Position numbers and translations under genes: made by a program. From the NCBI GenBank assembly GCA_947853665.1, contig CANTXF010000053.1, positions 1 through 64,000 of the forward strand: a stretch of 64,000 nt of DNA, in the 5' to 3' direction. The notes beneath the pieces were generated by a model that was not told the origin of the DNA, made no database searches, and saw only the letters and a program-made list of their open reading frames with translations. Below are positions 1 through 7,687 of this stretch, one piece after another (positions within the stretch are counted from its first letter, which is position 1; every line of letters starts with the position of its first letter). This DNA comes from an uncultured Deferribacterales bacterium (GTDB taxonomy: Bacteria; Chrysiogenota; Deferribacteres; Deferribacterales; Mucispirillaceae).

Positions 1-46
1 GCGGCTCCCGCTTTTGTCGCGCGTCGTTTTCTGTCCACCAAACCGG
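1..46 (+). repeat. Dispersed element A, copy 1 (truncated by window edge)
   Basis: Carries the family core (cgtcgttttctgtccaccaa) seen again at 5904-5957, 13709-13763 and in several intergenic regions. Read in the frame of the next gene it encodes RASFSVHQTG, almost the same peptide as in the copy at 5904-5957, with no stop before the ATG at 69. The next gene may therefore start further upstream, outside the window, or this may be the end of another coding region. Confidence 0.7.
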
Positions 47-68
47 CGAACGGTTTCCACCACGACGC

Positions 69-536
69 ATGAAACTGCCTGAAAACGTGAAGGTAAGCGA
101 CGGCAGAAGCCTGGTGGAGCTTGTTAAGGATAAGCTGAAGCTGTCCGACGAGGATTACGAAATCGGCTTTTTCCCGGAAGCAAAATACTCTGACGGCACT
201 CCGGTGGCGCAGGTGGCCTACTGGAATGAAAACGGCACATACCATTCCGATAGGGTTCCCCCGTACCGTGTGCCGCCCCGCCCTTTTATGGAGCCTGCGG
301 TGGAAAAATATATAGGCAAGGCGATGGATACGGCGGCGCTGGCAATAGCGAACGAAATGGGAGAAGACAAGGCTATGCAAATGGCGGCGGGATTTCTTAA
401 AGATAAAATAAAAGACGAAATATCGGCTTTCGACAGCACGCCAAACGCTCCGTCGACGATTTATCTGAAGGGAAACTCCCACCCGCTGATAGATACGGGA
501 AAAATGTTTCGCAGCGTAAAGTATAAAAGGACATAA
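69..536 (+). CDS. Phage tail completion / HK97 gp10-like morphogenesis protein
   Basis: 155 aa, small and soluble, first of a co-directional run of late phage genes. The layout with a central VPPRPFMEPAV stretch and a C-terminal HPLIDTGKMFRSV stretch is typical of HK97 gp10-like and Mu/P2-type virion morphogenesis proteins, which join the tail to the head; I recognise it by these motifs and by position just before connector, sheath and tube genes. ATG 69 is the first start visible, but the frame is open upstream through a dispersed element, so the true N-terminus is uncertain. A purine-rich stretch near its 3' end (aaagga, about 526-531) is the likely Shine-Dalgarno site for the leader ORF at 539. 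Confidence 0.6.
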   Translation: MKLPENVKVSDGRSLVELVKDKLKLSDEDYEIGFFPEAKYSDGTPVAQVAYWNENGTYHSDRVPPYRVPPRPFMEPAVEKYIGKAMDTAALAIANEMGEDKAMQMAAGFLKDKIKDEISAFDSTPNAPSTIYLKGNSHPLIDTGKMFRSVKYKRT

Positions 537-538
537 AA

Positions 539-664
539 ATGATTGCTGATTTAGTTAATTCCCCGTGCCCGCGCAGCGCGGCGTGTACGTGTGCGGCGGG
601 CAACCTTACGCGGGAAGGGGGAGTCGGGAGGGGGAACCGGCGAACGGTTCCCACAACAAGTTGA
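539..664 (+). CDS. Leader ORF formed by element B, copy 1
   Basis: 41-codon ORF starting at an ATG just after the upstream stop, with a plausible purine-rich site before it. The first seven codons (MIADLVN) look like the original start of the next gene; the rest is translated from the repeat element and includes RSAACTCAAG and REGG, motifs shared with the leader ORFs at 7688 and 11782. The TGA at 662-664 overlaps the TTG at 661-663 that probably starts the next gene, so translation could couple through the overlap. Expression of the peptide is inference. Confidence 0.4.
   Translation: MIADLVNSPCPRSAACTCAAGNLTREGGVGRGNRRTVPTTS
567..659 (+). repeat. Dispersed element B, copy 1 (GGGAACCG hairpin)
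   Basis: About 93 bp, closely matching 7728-7823 and 11810-11897, with reverse-oriented copies at 8755-8846 and (short) 4743-4768. Its right end is a perfect hairpin, GGGAACCG (632-639) with CGGTTCCC (645-652), preceded by a GGGAGG run that resembles a Shine-Dalgarno site. The next start codon lies 8 nt after the hairpin. Confidence 0.85.
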
Positions 665-1053
665 ACCTGCTTTCCGTGGCAAGCCGTGCTGTGGGCGGCC
701 TTAACGCAAATATTAAAGTAACTTTAATAAGGCGGGACGCGGTCTGGACGGACGGCGTGGCCGGCTATGAGGAAACCGGGCTAGACGTTTTTGCCCAGGT
801 GCAGCCCGTAAAGGCGGAAGTGGCCGCCAAAGACACATACCTTCAAGGTGTGGACGCCAGGAACTTCTGGATAACGGGCAAAAAGGCGGATGTCGCCAAC
901 TTTTTTGAATCTGCCACCAAAACAAACACGCTGGTGCTTTACCGGGGAAAAATCTGGACCGTTTATCATATGGACGACTGGAACGGTAACGGGTGGATAA
1001 AGATAACGGGAGTATTAAGCGATAGCGAGCCGCAACAGCCGGAGGAAGCGTGA
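661..1053 (+). CDS. Phage head-tail connector/neck protein (hypothetical)
   Basis: About 130 aa from TTG 661. A longer reading from 565 would be entirely element B sequence up to residue 32, so I prefer the TTG, which overlaps the stop of the leader ORF (TTGA) and lies 8 nt after the hairpin. Joining the leader start codons (MIADLVN) to the sequence after the element would give a continuous N-terminus (MIADLVNLLSVAS), suggesting the element split the original gene. The body is a small alpha/beta protein without a motif I can name. Its position between a tail-completion gene and a terminator-like gene suggests a head-tail connector. Its stop overlaps the next start (GTGA). Confidence 0.55.
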   Translation: MNLLSVASRAVGGLNANIKVTLIRRDAVWTDGVAGYEETGLDVFAQVQPVKAEVAAKDTYLQGVDARNFWITGKKADVANFFESATKTNTLVLYRGKIWTVYHMDDWNGNGWIKITGVLSDSEPQQPEEA

Positions 1054-1622
1054 ATATTTACACAGCTTTAGAGCAGATATTAAAACCTGTTGCGGGAATT
1101 TATGCCGTGTGTTTACCGTTTCAATCCGCTCCGGTGGATTTGAAAAACGGCTATATATCTTTTTTCGAGATAAACCGGCGCAATATCGTTGGCAGATCGG
1201 AAGAGCTTACAGACGAAGGGATGCTCGAAACCTCCATGACGGAGGAAGTGACCGTTCAGATCGACGTTGTAAAGCTCATAGACAACGGGAGCGCAATACT
1301 GAAGCCAAGGGCGCAGGAAGCGCCCGGCTTATCGCGGTCTTACAGGACAGTAAGACCGGGCGTATCCACAGAACAGTCGGCAAGGGAAACGGCCGCGCGT
1401 CTTAAAACGTACCTTTCCACACGGGAAGCGATGGAAGCCTTTTACGCTTTGGGCTGGGAGCTTGCCCCCGTGTGGGAGGAGATCCGCACGGACGGCTGGT
1501 TCGGCGAGCTTAAACGGTGGCAGGAACGGTCTTTTTTCCGGCTGAAATTTTATCGCGAAAGCACCTTTACTGCTCCCGACGCGCCGTTAAAAAACTTTAA
1601 GGTAGACGTTAAATCCGTCTAA
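1050..1622 (+). CDS. Phage neck/tail terminator-like protein
   Basis: 190 aa, GTG start overlapping the previous stop, with GGAGG 4 nt upstream. Placed immediately before the sheath gene, where contractile-tail phages keep the tail terminator (neck gp12-like) protein; the C-terminal part with FFRLKFYR is compatible, but I assign it mainly from context. Residues about 85-110 (KPRAQEAPG to VSTEQS) are encoded by an in-frame copy of dispersed element C (1302-1377), so a piece of the protein appears to be element-derived and tolerated. Confidence 0.5.
   Translation: MNIYTALEQILKPVAGIYAVCLPFQSAPVDLKNGYISFFEINRRNIVGRSEELTDEGMLETSMTEEVTVQIDVVKLIDNGSAILKPRAQEAPGLSRSYRTVRPGVSTEQSARETAARLKTYLSTREAMEAFYALGWELAPVWEEIRTDGWFGELKRWQERSFFRLKFYRESTFTAPDAPLKNFKVDVKSV
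1302..1377 (+). repeat. Dispersed element C, in-frame copy inside a phage gene
   Basis: Aligns with 9767-9838 and partly with 4190-4260. It contains two consecutive hairpins with AGGA in the loop: GGGCGC-aggaa-GCGCCC and GTCTTAC-aggaca-GTAAGAC. Stem bases differ between copies but pairing is kept. Confidence 0.65.
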
Positions 1623-1637
1623 ACACAGGAGGTATTG

Positions 1638-4055
1638 ATGCCCATATCAACGGTTATACCGTTTTCGCATTTTGTAAAGGTAACGTCCACGGGAGTATCG
1701 GCCACATTTACGTTTAACCGGCTGAACGCCCTTGTGATGTCGAATCCGTCCGTCCCCCAGAGCCTTGTAAGCGAATATCTTACGCTTGAGGCGGTGGGCA
1801 AGGCTTACGGGCTTCAAAGCCCGGAGTATAAATACGCGGCCGCTTTTTTCGGCTATATAAGCAAAACGGCCGCTACTCCGGAAAGGATTTCTTTTTACCG
1901 GTGGGTTCCTGAGGGCGCGCCGGCTGCTCTTAAAGGCGCGGCAATTCCTGATATTGCGGCAATAAAGCAGTCGGGCGGATTTATCGTGGAGATAGACGGC
2001 AAGGAGCAGGAAGTCAATGTGGATTTAAGCGCGGTTACCAGTTTTGCTGAAGCGGCTCAAGCTATCACTTCGGCCCTGTCCGGCTCCGCCGTATGCGCTT
2101 ACGATAATGTTTCCGGCGGTTTTATAATATCCGTTCCCGAAAAGGGAGCGGCCCATACCATAGGGTACGCTTCCTCCCCGGCCGGGAGCGGAGGCGGGCC
2201 GCGTCCCATTGGTTTATATGGCGGTTCTCTCGGCGCGCTGGACGCCATTAAGAAGTCCGGCGGGTTCAAACTGCCCTACACAGCCCCGGCAACCGCGGCG
2301 ACTTACGCAACGTCGAAAGTCCGCAGTAAAACGGTAAAAACAGCCGTTTACAGCGAAGGCGATCCGACAGACAGCACCCTTGACGTTACCGTTGACTTAT
2401 CAGCGGCCACAGACTTTGAAAACGCCGCCACCCTTTTGACTGCGGCTTTAAAAACGCCCGATACGCCGGAAGTGCCAGGAACGCCGGAGAAAATAACATA
2501 CAGTGCGGCCACCTGTATCAACACCGTTAAAGGCGGCACGCAAGTGTCAGCCGGACCAATCCAGACGGACACGCAGAGTTATATCCTTTTGGAAGATGGA
2601 ACGCAAGTAAAAGGGAAAACCGCAGGAAGTGCAATCCAAGGCAACGCGCAGTTTCTCTGCGAACAGCTTACCGCGAAATTTGAGGGTTATACTTTTTCAT
2701 TAGTGGAGAATAAGGTCAAAATCACAGCCAACAATAAGGTTGAGGAGGGGAAAAATATAATAGCCTTCGTTTCGCCTTCCACTATTTTAGCAAACACGAA
2801 TGATGTTTGGATAGAGCTGTTTGGATTGCCCGCTTATAGCGAGAGTAAAAACTGGACGGTTGATAACTGGAAGGCTATCTTTACCCCCACGCCTCAAGAA
2901 GTAACGCCTGCGGTGCCCGGAACGCCTGCCATACCCGGAAAGCAGATAGCCACGGCGGTTTATAAAACGGACGCCGCGTCTTTCGTTCTCAGCCCCGCTG
3001 CGGGTGTAACCAGCCTCGGCCTTGCCTCCGCCCCCGCTTCCGGAACGGATTTATCCGCGCCGCTGTGCCTTACGGCGGAGACCGGAGCCGTGGCCGTAAA
3101 ATCCGCCCCGTCCCCGGACATATCCTCCGTTCTGGGCCTTTCTCAAAGCGCGGGGGCTTCCGTAATAGAAGGGCTTGACGCCAGGACCTTTGCGGAAGCT
3201 TTAAACGATATATCCATGATAAACGGCAACTGGGTATCTGTATCGAGCCTTACGGAACTTACCCCGGCTACGGATTTCGAAACCGCCTCCAAATGGACTG
3301 CCGCATCAGAGGGGCGCTATTGCTTTGTAGCAAACGACCCGTCCCCGGCGCTTAAAACCTCCGCCATACAGTATGAAAGCCTTTTCGGAAACGACGGTTT
3401 TATAGGCAACGCCACAGCCGATACGAACATGAACGCCTTTACTCAGGCGGCTATCGCTTCCGTAGACTTTTCCGCCGTAAACGGGGCTATGAATTTTAAC
3501 TTCATCGAGGCGGACGCTTTTGCTGATAACGCCGTCGGCACGGCGGAGGAGCTTGAAGCGATAAACGCCCAGCGGTTCAACTGCGCTTATATTATGGGCG
3601 GCTACGGACAGGCTCAGACACTGTACGGCGAAGGAAACATATTCGGCGGCACGTTCTCGGATATTTCCGCCTTTGCGGGAAATACCTGGCTCAAGGCCCA
3701 GCTTGAAATATACGGAGCCAACGCTTTGATAGCCCTGCCCCTTATCTCTTTAAGAGGCGCGGGGCGGAGCGTGCTGCTTACGGCGCTTCAGGAGCCTGTG
3801 AACCTTGCCAAAACCGGCGGAATAATTGTGCCGGTTGGCATCGGGGAGCTTACGGCCATTGAAAGGACGGCGCTAATCACTGCTGCGGGAGACCCGGACA
3901 CTCCGGAGATCGTGGAGCAGAACGGCTATTACATGGCGGTTCAGCCGCTTACGGCAGAGGATATAAGCATTAAACGGGTAAGGCTGCTGCTTATATATAC
4001 CCGTAACGTCCCTGTAAACCGGGTGGTTATACAAAACTATGTATTAGGCGCATAG
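1638..4055 (+). CDS. Phage tail sheath protein, DUF3383-type, enlarged
   Basis: About 805 aa. The strong AGGAGG at 1627-1632 favours ATG 1638 over TTG 1635. The N-terminal 200 residues (tail-sheath start, then a GGFIVEIDGK unit followed by VDLSAVTSF) match the DUF3383 sheath family of contractile phage tails, and the C-terminal third (QRFNCAYIMGGYG, GAGRSVLLTAL, NRVVIQNYVLGA) is the conserved sheath core that packs around the tube. The family is usually shorter. Here the middle repeats the GGF...VDLSA unit and holds a stretch of about 135 residues bracketed by proline-rich linkers (PEVPGTPE near residue 280 and PAVPGTPAIPG near 425), which looks like an inserted surface domain. Tube gene follows after a 220-bp repeat region. 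Confidence 0.88.
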   Translation: MPISTVIPFSHFVKVTSTGVSATFTFNRLNALVMSNPSVPQSLVSEYLTLEAVGKAYGLQSPEYKYAAAFFGYISKTAATPERISFYRWVPEGAPAALKGAAIPDIAAIKQSGGFIVEIDGKEQEVNVDLSAVTSFAEAAQAITSALSGSAVCAYDNVSGGFIISVPEKGAAHTIGYASSPAGSGGGPRPIGLYGGSLGALDAIKKSGGFKLPYTAPATAATYATSKVRSKTVKTAVYSEGDPTDSTLDVTVDLSAATDFENAATLLTAALKTPDTPEVPGTPEKITYSAATCINTVKGGTQVSAGPIQTDTQSYILLEDGTQVKGKTAGSAIQGNAQFLCEQLTAKFEGYTFSLVENKVKITANNKVEEGKNIIAFVSPSTILANTNDVWIELFGLPAYSESKNWTVDNWKAIFTPTPQEVTPAVPGTPAIPGKQIATAVYKTDAASFVLSPAAGVTSLGLASAPASGTDLSAPLCLTAETGAVAVKSAPSPDISSVLGLSQSAGASVIEGLDARTFAEALNDISMINGNWVSVSSLTELTPATDFETASKWTAASEGRYCFVANDPSPALKTSAIQYESLFGNDGFIGNATADTNMNAFTQAAIASVDFSAVNGAMNFNFIEADAFADNAVGTAEELEAINAQRFNCAYIMGGYGQAQTLYGEGNIFGGTFSDISAFAGNTWLKAQLEIYGANALIALPLISLRGAGRSVLLTALQEPVNLAKTGGIIVPVGIGELTAIERTALITAAGDPDTPEIVEQNGYYMAVQPLTAEDISIKRVRLLLIYTRNVPVNRVVIQNYVLGA

Positions 4056-4061
4056 CGTATA

Positions 4062-4091
4062 TCGGCGATGGAACCGTTCGCCGGTTCGGCA
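4062..4091 (-). repeat. Element B fragment (reverse)
   Basis: The core GAACCG-ttcgc-CGGTTC at 4071-4087 is the reverse-oriented hairpin of element B, here with shorter arms. It follows the sheath stop codon and abuts a tandem repeat. Confidence 0.6.
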
Positions 4092-4097
4092 GCTTAC

Positions 4098-4225
4098 CGG
4101 CAATATTAAAAATCGAAGCGCAGGATATACGAAAGCTTATCGGCAATTTTAAAGACCGAAGCACAGGATATACGAAAGCTTATCGATAGTTTTAAAGACC
4201 GAAGTACAGGATGTACTTCGCTTAT
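4098..4225 (+). repeat. Three tandem 42-43 bp units (element C related)
   Basis: Units at 4098-4140, 4141-4183 and 4184-4225 share the pattern cggcaattttaaagaccgaag...caggatatac...gcttat. Each has AGGA placed between short complementary arms; the third is a perfect hairpin, CGAAGTAC-aggat-GTACTTCG. A further AGGA-loop hairpin (CCCGTT...AACGGG) follows at about 4231-4250, and the tube gene starts at 4277. The whole array lies between the sheath and tube genes. Confidence 0.85.
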
Positions 4226-4276
4226 CGGCGCCCGTTCAGGACGAAACGGGGCCGCGATTCATATAACAGGTGATTT

Positions 4277-4735
4277 ATGAGTAAAAATAAGGGAGCCATA
4301 GGCTCCAACGCGGTAGAGATAGCCGTATCCATATTGCCCCTTTATCCGGCGGGCGTGGTGGAGAGTTTCGCCACTGATTCCGACGTGTGGGCCCCGGACG
4401 ACGTGGAAACTGCGGACGCGGTCAAGACCGTGGACGGCTACGTCTACAAATGGGGTAAAAATACCATGAAGGGCGGCACGCTTACCCTGGCTCCGTATTC
4501 TGCCATAAGGAAATTTTTAAATATCGCCCTGCTTGCCCAGGAGCGCAACGGGCCGGAAGTGGCCGAGCCTTTTACGGTAAACATGACCATAACCCATAAA
4601 CACGCGGGTTGGAGGTCTGTATACGCCGACGGCGTGATCGCTTCCGGCGGAGTGGACGAGCAGATAGGCTCCGAAAGACTTGCGGACAGAAGCTATACCC
4701 TGCGCTTCGGAACACTGATTAAAAAAGATATATAA
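4277..4735 (+). CDS. Phage tail tube protein
   Basis: 152 aa with ATG 4277 and aggt upstream. Size, position directly after the sheath and a beta-rich composition (ending RSYTLRFGTLIKKDI) match the major tail tube proteins of contractile phages, which stack into the inner tube through which DNA is delivered. No motif is diagnostic, so the call rests on gene order and size. A reverse element B hairpin (4748-4768) separates it from the first toxin-like gene. Confidence 0.75.
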   Translation: MSKNKGAIGSNAVEIAVSILPLYPAGVVESFATDSDVWAPDDVETADAVKTVDGYVYKWGKNTMKGGTLTLAPYSAIRKFLNIALLAQERNGPEVAEPFTVNMTITHKHAGWRSVYADGVIASGGVDEQIGSERLADRSYTLRFGTLIKKDI

Positions 4736-4742
4736 AACAATC

Positions 4743-4768
4743 GGTGAGGGAACCGTTCGCCGGTTCCC
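4743..4768 (-). repeat. Element B short copy (reverse hairpin)
   Basis: Perfect stem GGGAACCG (4748-4755) with CGGTTCCC (4761-4768), reverse complement of the hairpin at 632-652. It lies just upstream of the gene at 4787, followed by its own aaggga ribosome site. Confidence 0.8.
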
Positions 4769-4786
4769 TTAACAAGGGATTATTAA

Positions 4787-5392
4787 ATGTCTGTATTCAT
4801 AGACGAACAACGCAAGGCGGGGCGGTTGGTTCTGGCGGTTGTCAGAGCGTTTGCTGAAGCTTACGGCTACCCAACATTTGACTACGACCCAAATCAGAAG
4901 CGGGATAACGACGGCAGATTTGCCACGGAAGAGGGAAGCGGGGCGGAAGAACCAGCGACAACGGACGAGATAAAAGCGTTTGTCAATTACGCAATCTCTA
5001 ACCCGAAAGGCTCAGGAGAATTATATGTTGGCAGAGCCAATGAAAGGCTTATAAAAGAAGCCGTAAAGGCGGGCAGAGATTTAAGAGGCTACGAACATTT
5101 TATAGATTTTGGCGGGGTTAGACACTCGAACAAGGGACACGGGGAAGGCAACGAGAAAGACGAACATCAAATCCCCTTAACACCTGATGACTTTGCAAAA
5201 ATACCGGATATTGTTGATAACTTTGATAACGTTAAATTTAACACCCGCACAGACCATAGAGGGACAAGGGAGGCTGCTGTTTATACTAAAAAATATCCGA
5301 AAGACGGGACAATAAGATACATTGAGCAAATTGTTCAAGGCGGGAAACTTATAACAAAGACCATGTATAAAAAAGAAATTAAGAAAAAATAA
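4787..5392 (+). CDS. Phage-encoded PBECR-type nuclease toxin 1 with shared N-terminal module
   Basis: 201 aa. Residues about 1-50 form a module shared with the proteins at 9854 and 13770: a helix (VVRAFAEAYGYPT) followed by DYDPNQKRDNDGRF. The C-terminal half is homologous along its length to that of the 9854 protein: VGxA, LI, GY.H, G.RH....HG, IP.I, VYTK, DGT and TMYKK recur in order. The HG/RH signature and ending resemble phage barnase-EndoU-colicin E5-RelE-like (PBECR) domains, RNases found at the C-termini of phage polyvalent proteins. Activity is inferred. No separate immunity protein is visible. It sits between the tube and chaperone genes, where tail operons normally have nothing. 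Confidence 0.6.
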   Translation: MSVFIDEQRKAGRLVLAVVRAFAEAYGYPTFDYDPNQKRDNDGRFATEEGSGAEEPATTDEIKAFVNYAISNPKGSGELYVGRANERLIKEAVKAGRDLRGYEHFIDFGGVRHSNKGHGEGNEKDEHQIPLTPDDFAKIPDIVDNFDNVKFNTRTDHRGTREAAVYTKKYPKDGTIRYIEQIVQGGKLITKTMYKKEIKKK

Positions 5393-5475
5393 GGCGTTAA
5401 AAGGGCTGCTTCATTTAACGCCTGTAGCCCTTTACTTAAAAAGGGGGCAACCCCTACTGGCTTTGTCGTAACGCC
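5393..5475 (+). other. Inverted-repeat-bracketed segment after toxin 1
   Basis: Starts at the base after the toxin stop. GGCGTTAAA (5393-5401) pairs perfectly with TTTAACGCC (5414-5422), and its first seven bases pair alternatively with TAACGCC at 5469-5475. A second stem, AGGGCT (5402-5407) with AGCCCT (5426-5431), competes with the first, and GGGG-caa-CCCC lies at 5444-5454. Similar arrangements follow the other two toxin genes. Could be an RNA structure, a terminator-like element or a cassette boundary. Confidence 0.65.
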
Positions 5476-5537
5476 TTATAATAAATATATCCCCTTAAAG
5501 GGTTTATGTCAAGGAAAAAACAAGGAGATGTTTAAAG

Positions 5538-5891
5538 ATGAAGCGTTTTAACAGAACCTTTGAACTTACGGACGGCGAGACCACGCGCCTTGCCTGCTTT
5601 AAAATCCCCAGCGCGGAAACGGCCCTTGAAATGGCCGACTACTTTAAAGACTCTCTTACCGGAGAACAGGCTAAAGGCTTTGCGGGTCTTGCCGCAAGGC
5701 ACCTCGTACTGCTGCCTTCGGGGGATGTAAAAGAGGAGCAGGAAATAAGAAGCCTTGACGAGCTTACGTATATTTTTGACGACCCTTTTATCGGGTTCCA
5801 GCTGATAGGGCAATTCCAGGAGGATATAGCCCCTTTATTGACACGCTCGATGAAATACTTGCGGCGATCGGGCGGAGGAATGCCGCAGTAA
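5538..5891 (+). CDS. Tail assembly chaperone, short form (G-like)
   Basis: 117 aa, ATG 5538 with aaggag upstream. Position directly before the tape measure gene, size and acidic helical composition fit the first tail assembly chaperone of long-tailed phages, which coats the tape measure during tail building. The in-frame C-terminus after residue 100 (TRSMKYLRRSGGG) is basic and unlike the rest, whereas the -1 frame gives IDTLDEILAAIGRRN. This and a CCCTTTA heptamer at 5831-5837 indicate a programmed frameshift that makes the longer form. Confidence 0.75.
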   Translation: MKRFNRTFELTDGETTRLACFKIPSAETALEMADYFKDSLTGEQAKGFAGLAARHLVLLPSGDVKEEQEIRSLDELTYIFDDPFIGFQLIGQFQEDIAPLLTRSMKYLRRSGGGMPQ

Positions 5892-6109
5892 AAACAAACG
5901 GCAAAAGCGGGACGCGCAATATTGGCCGCGCGTCGCTTTCTGTCCACCAAACCGGAGGCGTAAAACCTCCGGCGGTCAAATACCCCGTAAACTCTCTTAT
6001 CGGCACGCTGGTTGGCGCGCGTTACGGGGATTACAACACGGTGGCGGCTATGGATTTCAGGAATTTTGTTTATACCTTCGGCTGCTTCGCGGCTTACAGG
6101 TTGGGATAA
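5538..6109 (+). CDS. Tail assembly chaperone, -1 frameshift form (GT-like)
   Basis: Slip at C CCT TTA (5831-5837, zero-frame codons CCT TTA, the X XXY YYZ arrangement) continues in the -1 frame to TAA 6107-6109, giving about 190 aa. The -1 frame is closed just upstream (TGA at 5777) and open across the slip site, and its end (VAAMDFRNFVYTFGCFAAYRLG) is a hydrophobic tail typical of the second chaperone domain that contacts the tape measure protein. Part of the extension (KSGTRNIGRASLSVHQTG) is an in-frame copy of dispersed element A. The tape measure gene follows within 4 nt. Confidence 0.7.
5831..5837 (+). promoter_or_regulatory. Programmed -1 ribosomal frameshift heptamer CCCTTTA
   Basis: Exact X XXY YYZ heptanucleotide in phase with the chaperone frame, inside the only window where both frames are open (5780-5891). 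This matches the well-known frameshift in long-tailed phage chaperone genes. Confidence 0.7.
5904..5957 (+). repeat. Dispersed element A, copy 2, in frame in the chaperone extension
   Basis: Palindromic part GACGCGC (5911-5917) with GCGCGTC (5928-5934), then the core cgctttctgtccaccaaa. In the -1 frame it encodes RASLSVHQTG. Confidence 0.8.
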
Positions 6110-6112
6110 GAA

Positions 6113-7687
6113 GTGAAGTTAAAAAAATATGTGATCGGTCTCGGCTCCGATAATTCGGGGCTGATAAAAGGTCTCGGCGCGGCTGACAGCCAGATAACGG
6201 CTTTCGTCTCGAAGGCTGGAAAGCTCCTCTCCGGTCTGGGAGCCGGGGCCGGTTTCGCAAAATTGATAAAGGATTTTACGGGTATAGGCTCGGAGCTGAA
6301 GACTTTTTCCGACAGCACAGGCCTTGCCGTGGAGGACGTTTCCCGGCTGGGGCTTGCTCTGGAGCAGTTCGGCGGCGATACGGCCGACGCGGCGGCGGCT
6401 CTTAACGGCTTGCAGGATAGCATAAGGCAGGCGGTAGACTGGGGACAGGGGCCGCTGATCGACGTTATGGGCCGTTACCGCGTGGAGCTGCAGAACTCTA
6501 ACGGCAAAATCAAGACAGCAACGGAGCTTTATTATGACCTTGCGGATGTTATGCAGGGGTTGAACAAGTCCCAGCAGCGCGACCTGGCCTCATCTCTGGG
6601 GCTTGATGAAAGCTCCGTCCGTCTGCTCCAGCAGGGCCGTGATGGAGTGGAGGAGCTTCTTGCCTCACGCAGCGATATGGCCGTAATGACGAAAGAGGAC
6701 GCGGAAGCCGCCAGAGAATGGGATTTGGCGGCAAAAGAGCTGAAGCAGACGCTTACGGGGATGGGCCGCGATCTTATACGAACCTTAACCCCCGCAATAA
6801 AAGCGTTCGGCAAAATTTTAGAGGGGATAACAAACTTTTTCAAAGAACATAAAGTATTAATAGCGGCTGTGGCGGGTCTGCTCATGACAACTCTTGTCCC
6901 CGCGTTTGTTTCCGCTGGAATTTCAATGGCAGCCGCAATGGCTCCCCTTCTGGCAGCGCTGGCCCCGCTGGCGGCGATAGCTCTTTTAATCGAGGATATA
7001 GCGGTCTTCATGCAGGGCGGGAACTCTCTGCTGGGAGATCTGCTGGGAGATAACGGCGATGTGGTGCGTGAAATGCTGGGCAACGTTTTCAGCGGACTGG
7101 GAGGGATACTGACGAAAGTCCTCTCCGGTGATTTCGCAGGCGCCTTCGAGGAGGCCAAAAAGCTGTGGAATGACACCCTCGTGCCGGTATTTAAAGGGCT
7201 TGGCGGAATTATCGTGGAAGGTCTGGACGTTTTATGGAATTGGTTTAAAGGACTTGCGGCAGACATGGGGAACTGGTTAAAAGAAGCGGTTTTTCTCATG
7301 ATAGATGAACTTGCTATGGCTTTTGGCAATACCAAACTGGGCCGCGCGTTGGGTTTCGGCTATGGGGATTACGAGTTTAAATCCCAAGCCTATAAAGAGA
7401 AGGAAAAGGAAATACAGGAAGCCACGGGAACGGCCAAAAAACACAATATGGACGTCGGGACCTATTGGGAGAGAATGCGGGAAATGAAGGAAGGCGAGCT
7501 AATCCACGGCATATCCGGTTCCACAACAAACAACGCCTCCAGTACGAATAATATAGTCGTAAACCAGACCTTTAACGGTCAGACAGACCCGAACGCTGTA
7601 AAGAGAGCGGCGCAAAGCGGCGTGGAACAAGGCGCGGAAAATCTTTCCTATAACGACGCGCTGGCGTTTGTGGGAGGAGGAAATTAA
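6113..7687 (+). CDS. Phage tail tape measure protein
   Basis: 524 aa from GTG 6113. Residues about 10-245 are helical and Ala/Gly/Leu-rich, two or more hydrophobic segments lie at about 245-305 (VLIAAVAGLLMTTLVPAF and AAAMAPLLAALAPLAAIALLI), and the C-terminus is Asn/Gln/Thr-rich (TNNIVVNQTFNGQTD). This is the usual build of tape measure proteins, which set tail length and are expelled into the host envelope ahead of the DNA. It directly follows the chaperone pair, as in nearly all long-tailed phages. The short length implies a rather short tail. Confidence 0.88.
   Translation: MKLKKYVIGLGSDNSGLIKGLGAADSQITAFVSKAGKLLSGLGAGAGFAKLIKDFTGIGSELKTFSDSTGLAVEDVSRLGLALEQFGGDTADAAAALNGLQDSIRQAVDWGQGPLIDVMGRYRVELQNSNGKIKTATELYYDLADVMQGLNKSQQRDLASSLGLDESSVRLLQQGRDGVEELLASRSDMAVMTKEDAEAAREWDLAAKELKQTLTGMGRDLIRTLTPAIKAFGKILEGITNFFKEHKVLIAAVAGLLMTTLVPAFVSAGISMAAAMAPLLAALAPLAAIALLIEDIAVFMQGGNSLLGDLLGDNGDVVREMLGNVFSGLGGILTKVLSGDFAGAFEEAKKLWNDTLVPVFKGLGGIIVEGLDVLWNWFKGLAADMGNWLKEAVFLMIDELAMAFGNTKLGRALGFGYGDYEFKSQAYKEKEKEIQEATGTAKKHNMDVGTYWERMREMKEGELIHGISGSTTNNASSTNNIVVNQTFNGQTDPNAVKRAAQSGVEQGAENLSYNDALAFVGGGN

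Noticed and set aside
565-660. Start of the connector gene at 565
   Set aside because: Those 32 codons are element B sequence; the TTG at 661 is at the stop/start overlap.
4098-4225. CRISPR array
   Set aside because: The units are contiguous 43-bp tandem repeats with no unique spacers and no cas genes nearby.
5393-5431. H-type pseudoknot (ToxI-like antitoxin RNA) after toxin 1
   Set aside because: The two stems interlock on paper, but the loops (0 and 3 nt) are too short to span 6- and 9-bp stems, so competing stems are more likely.
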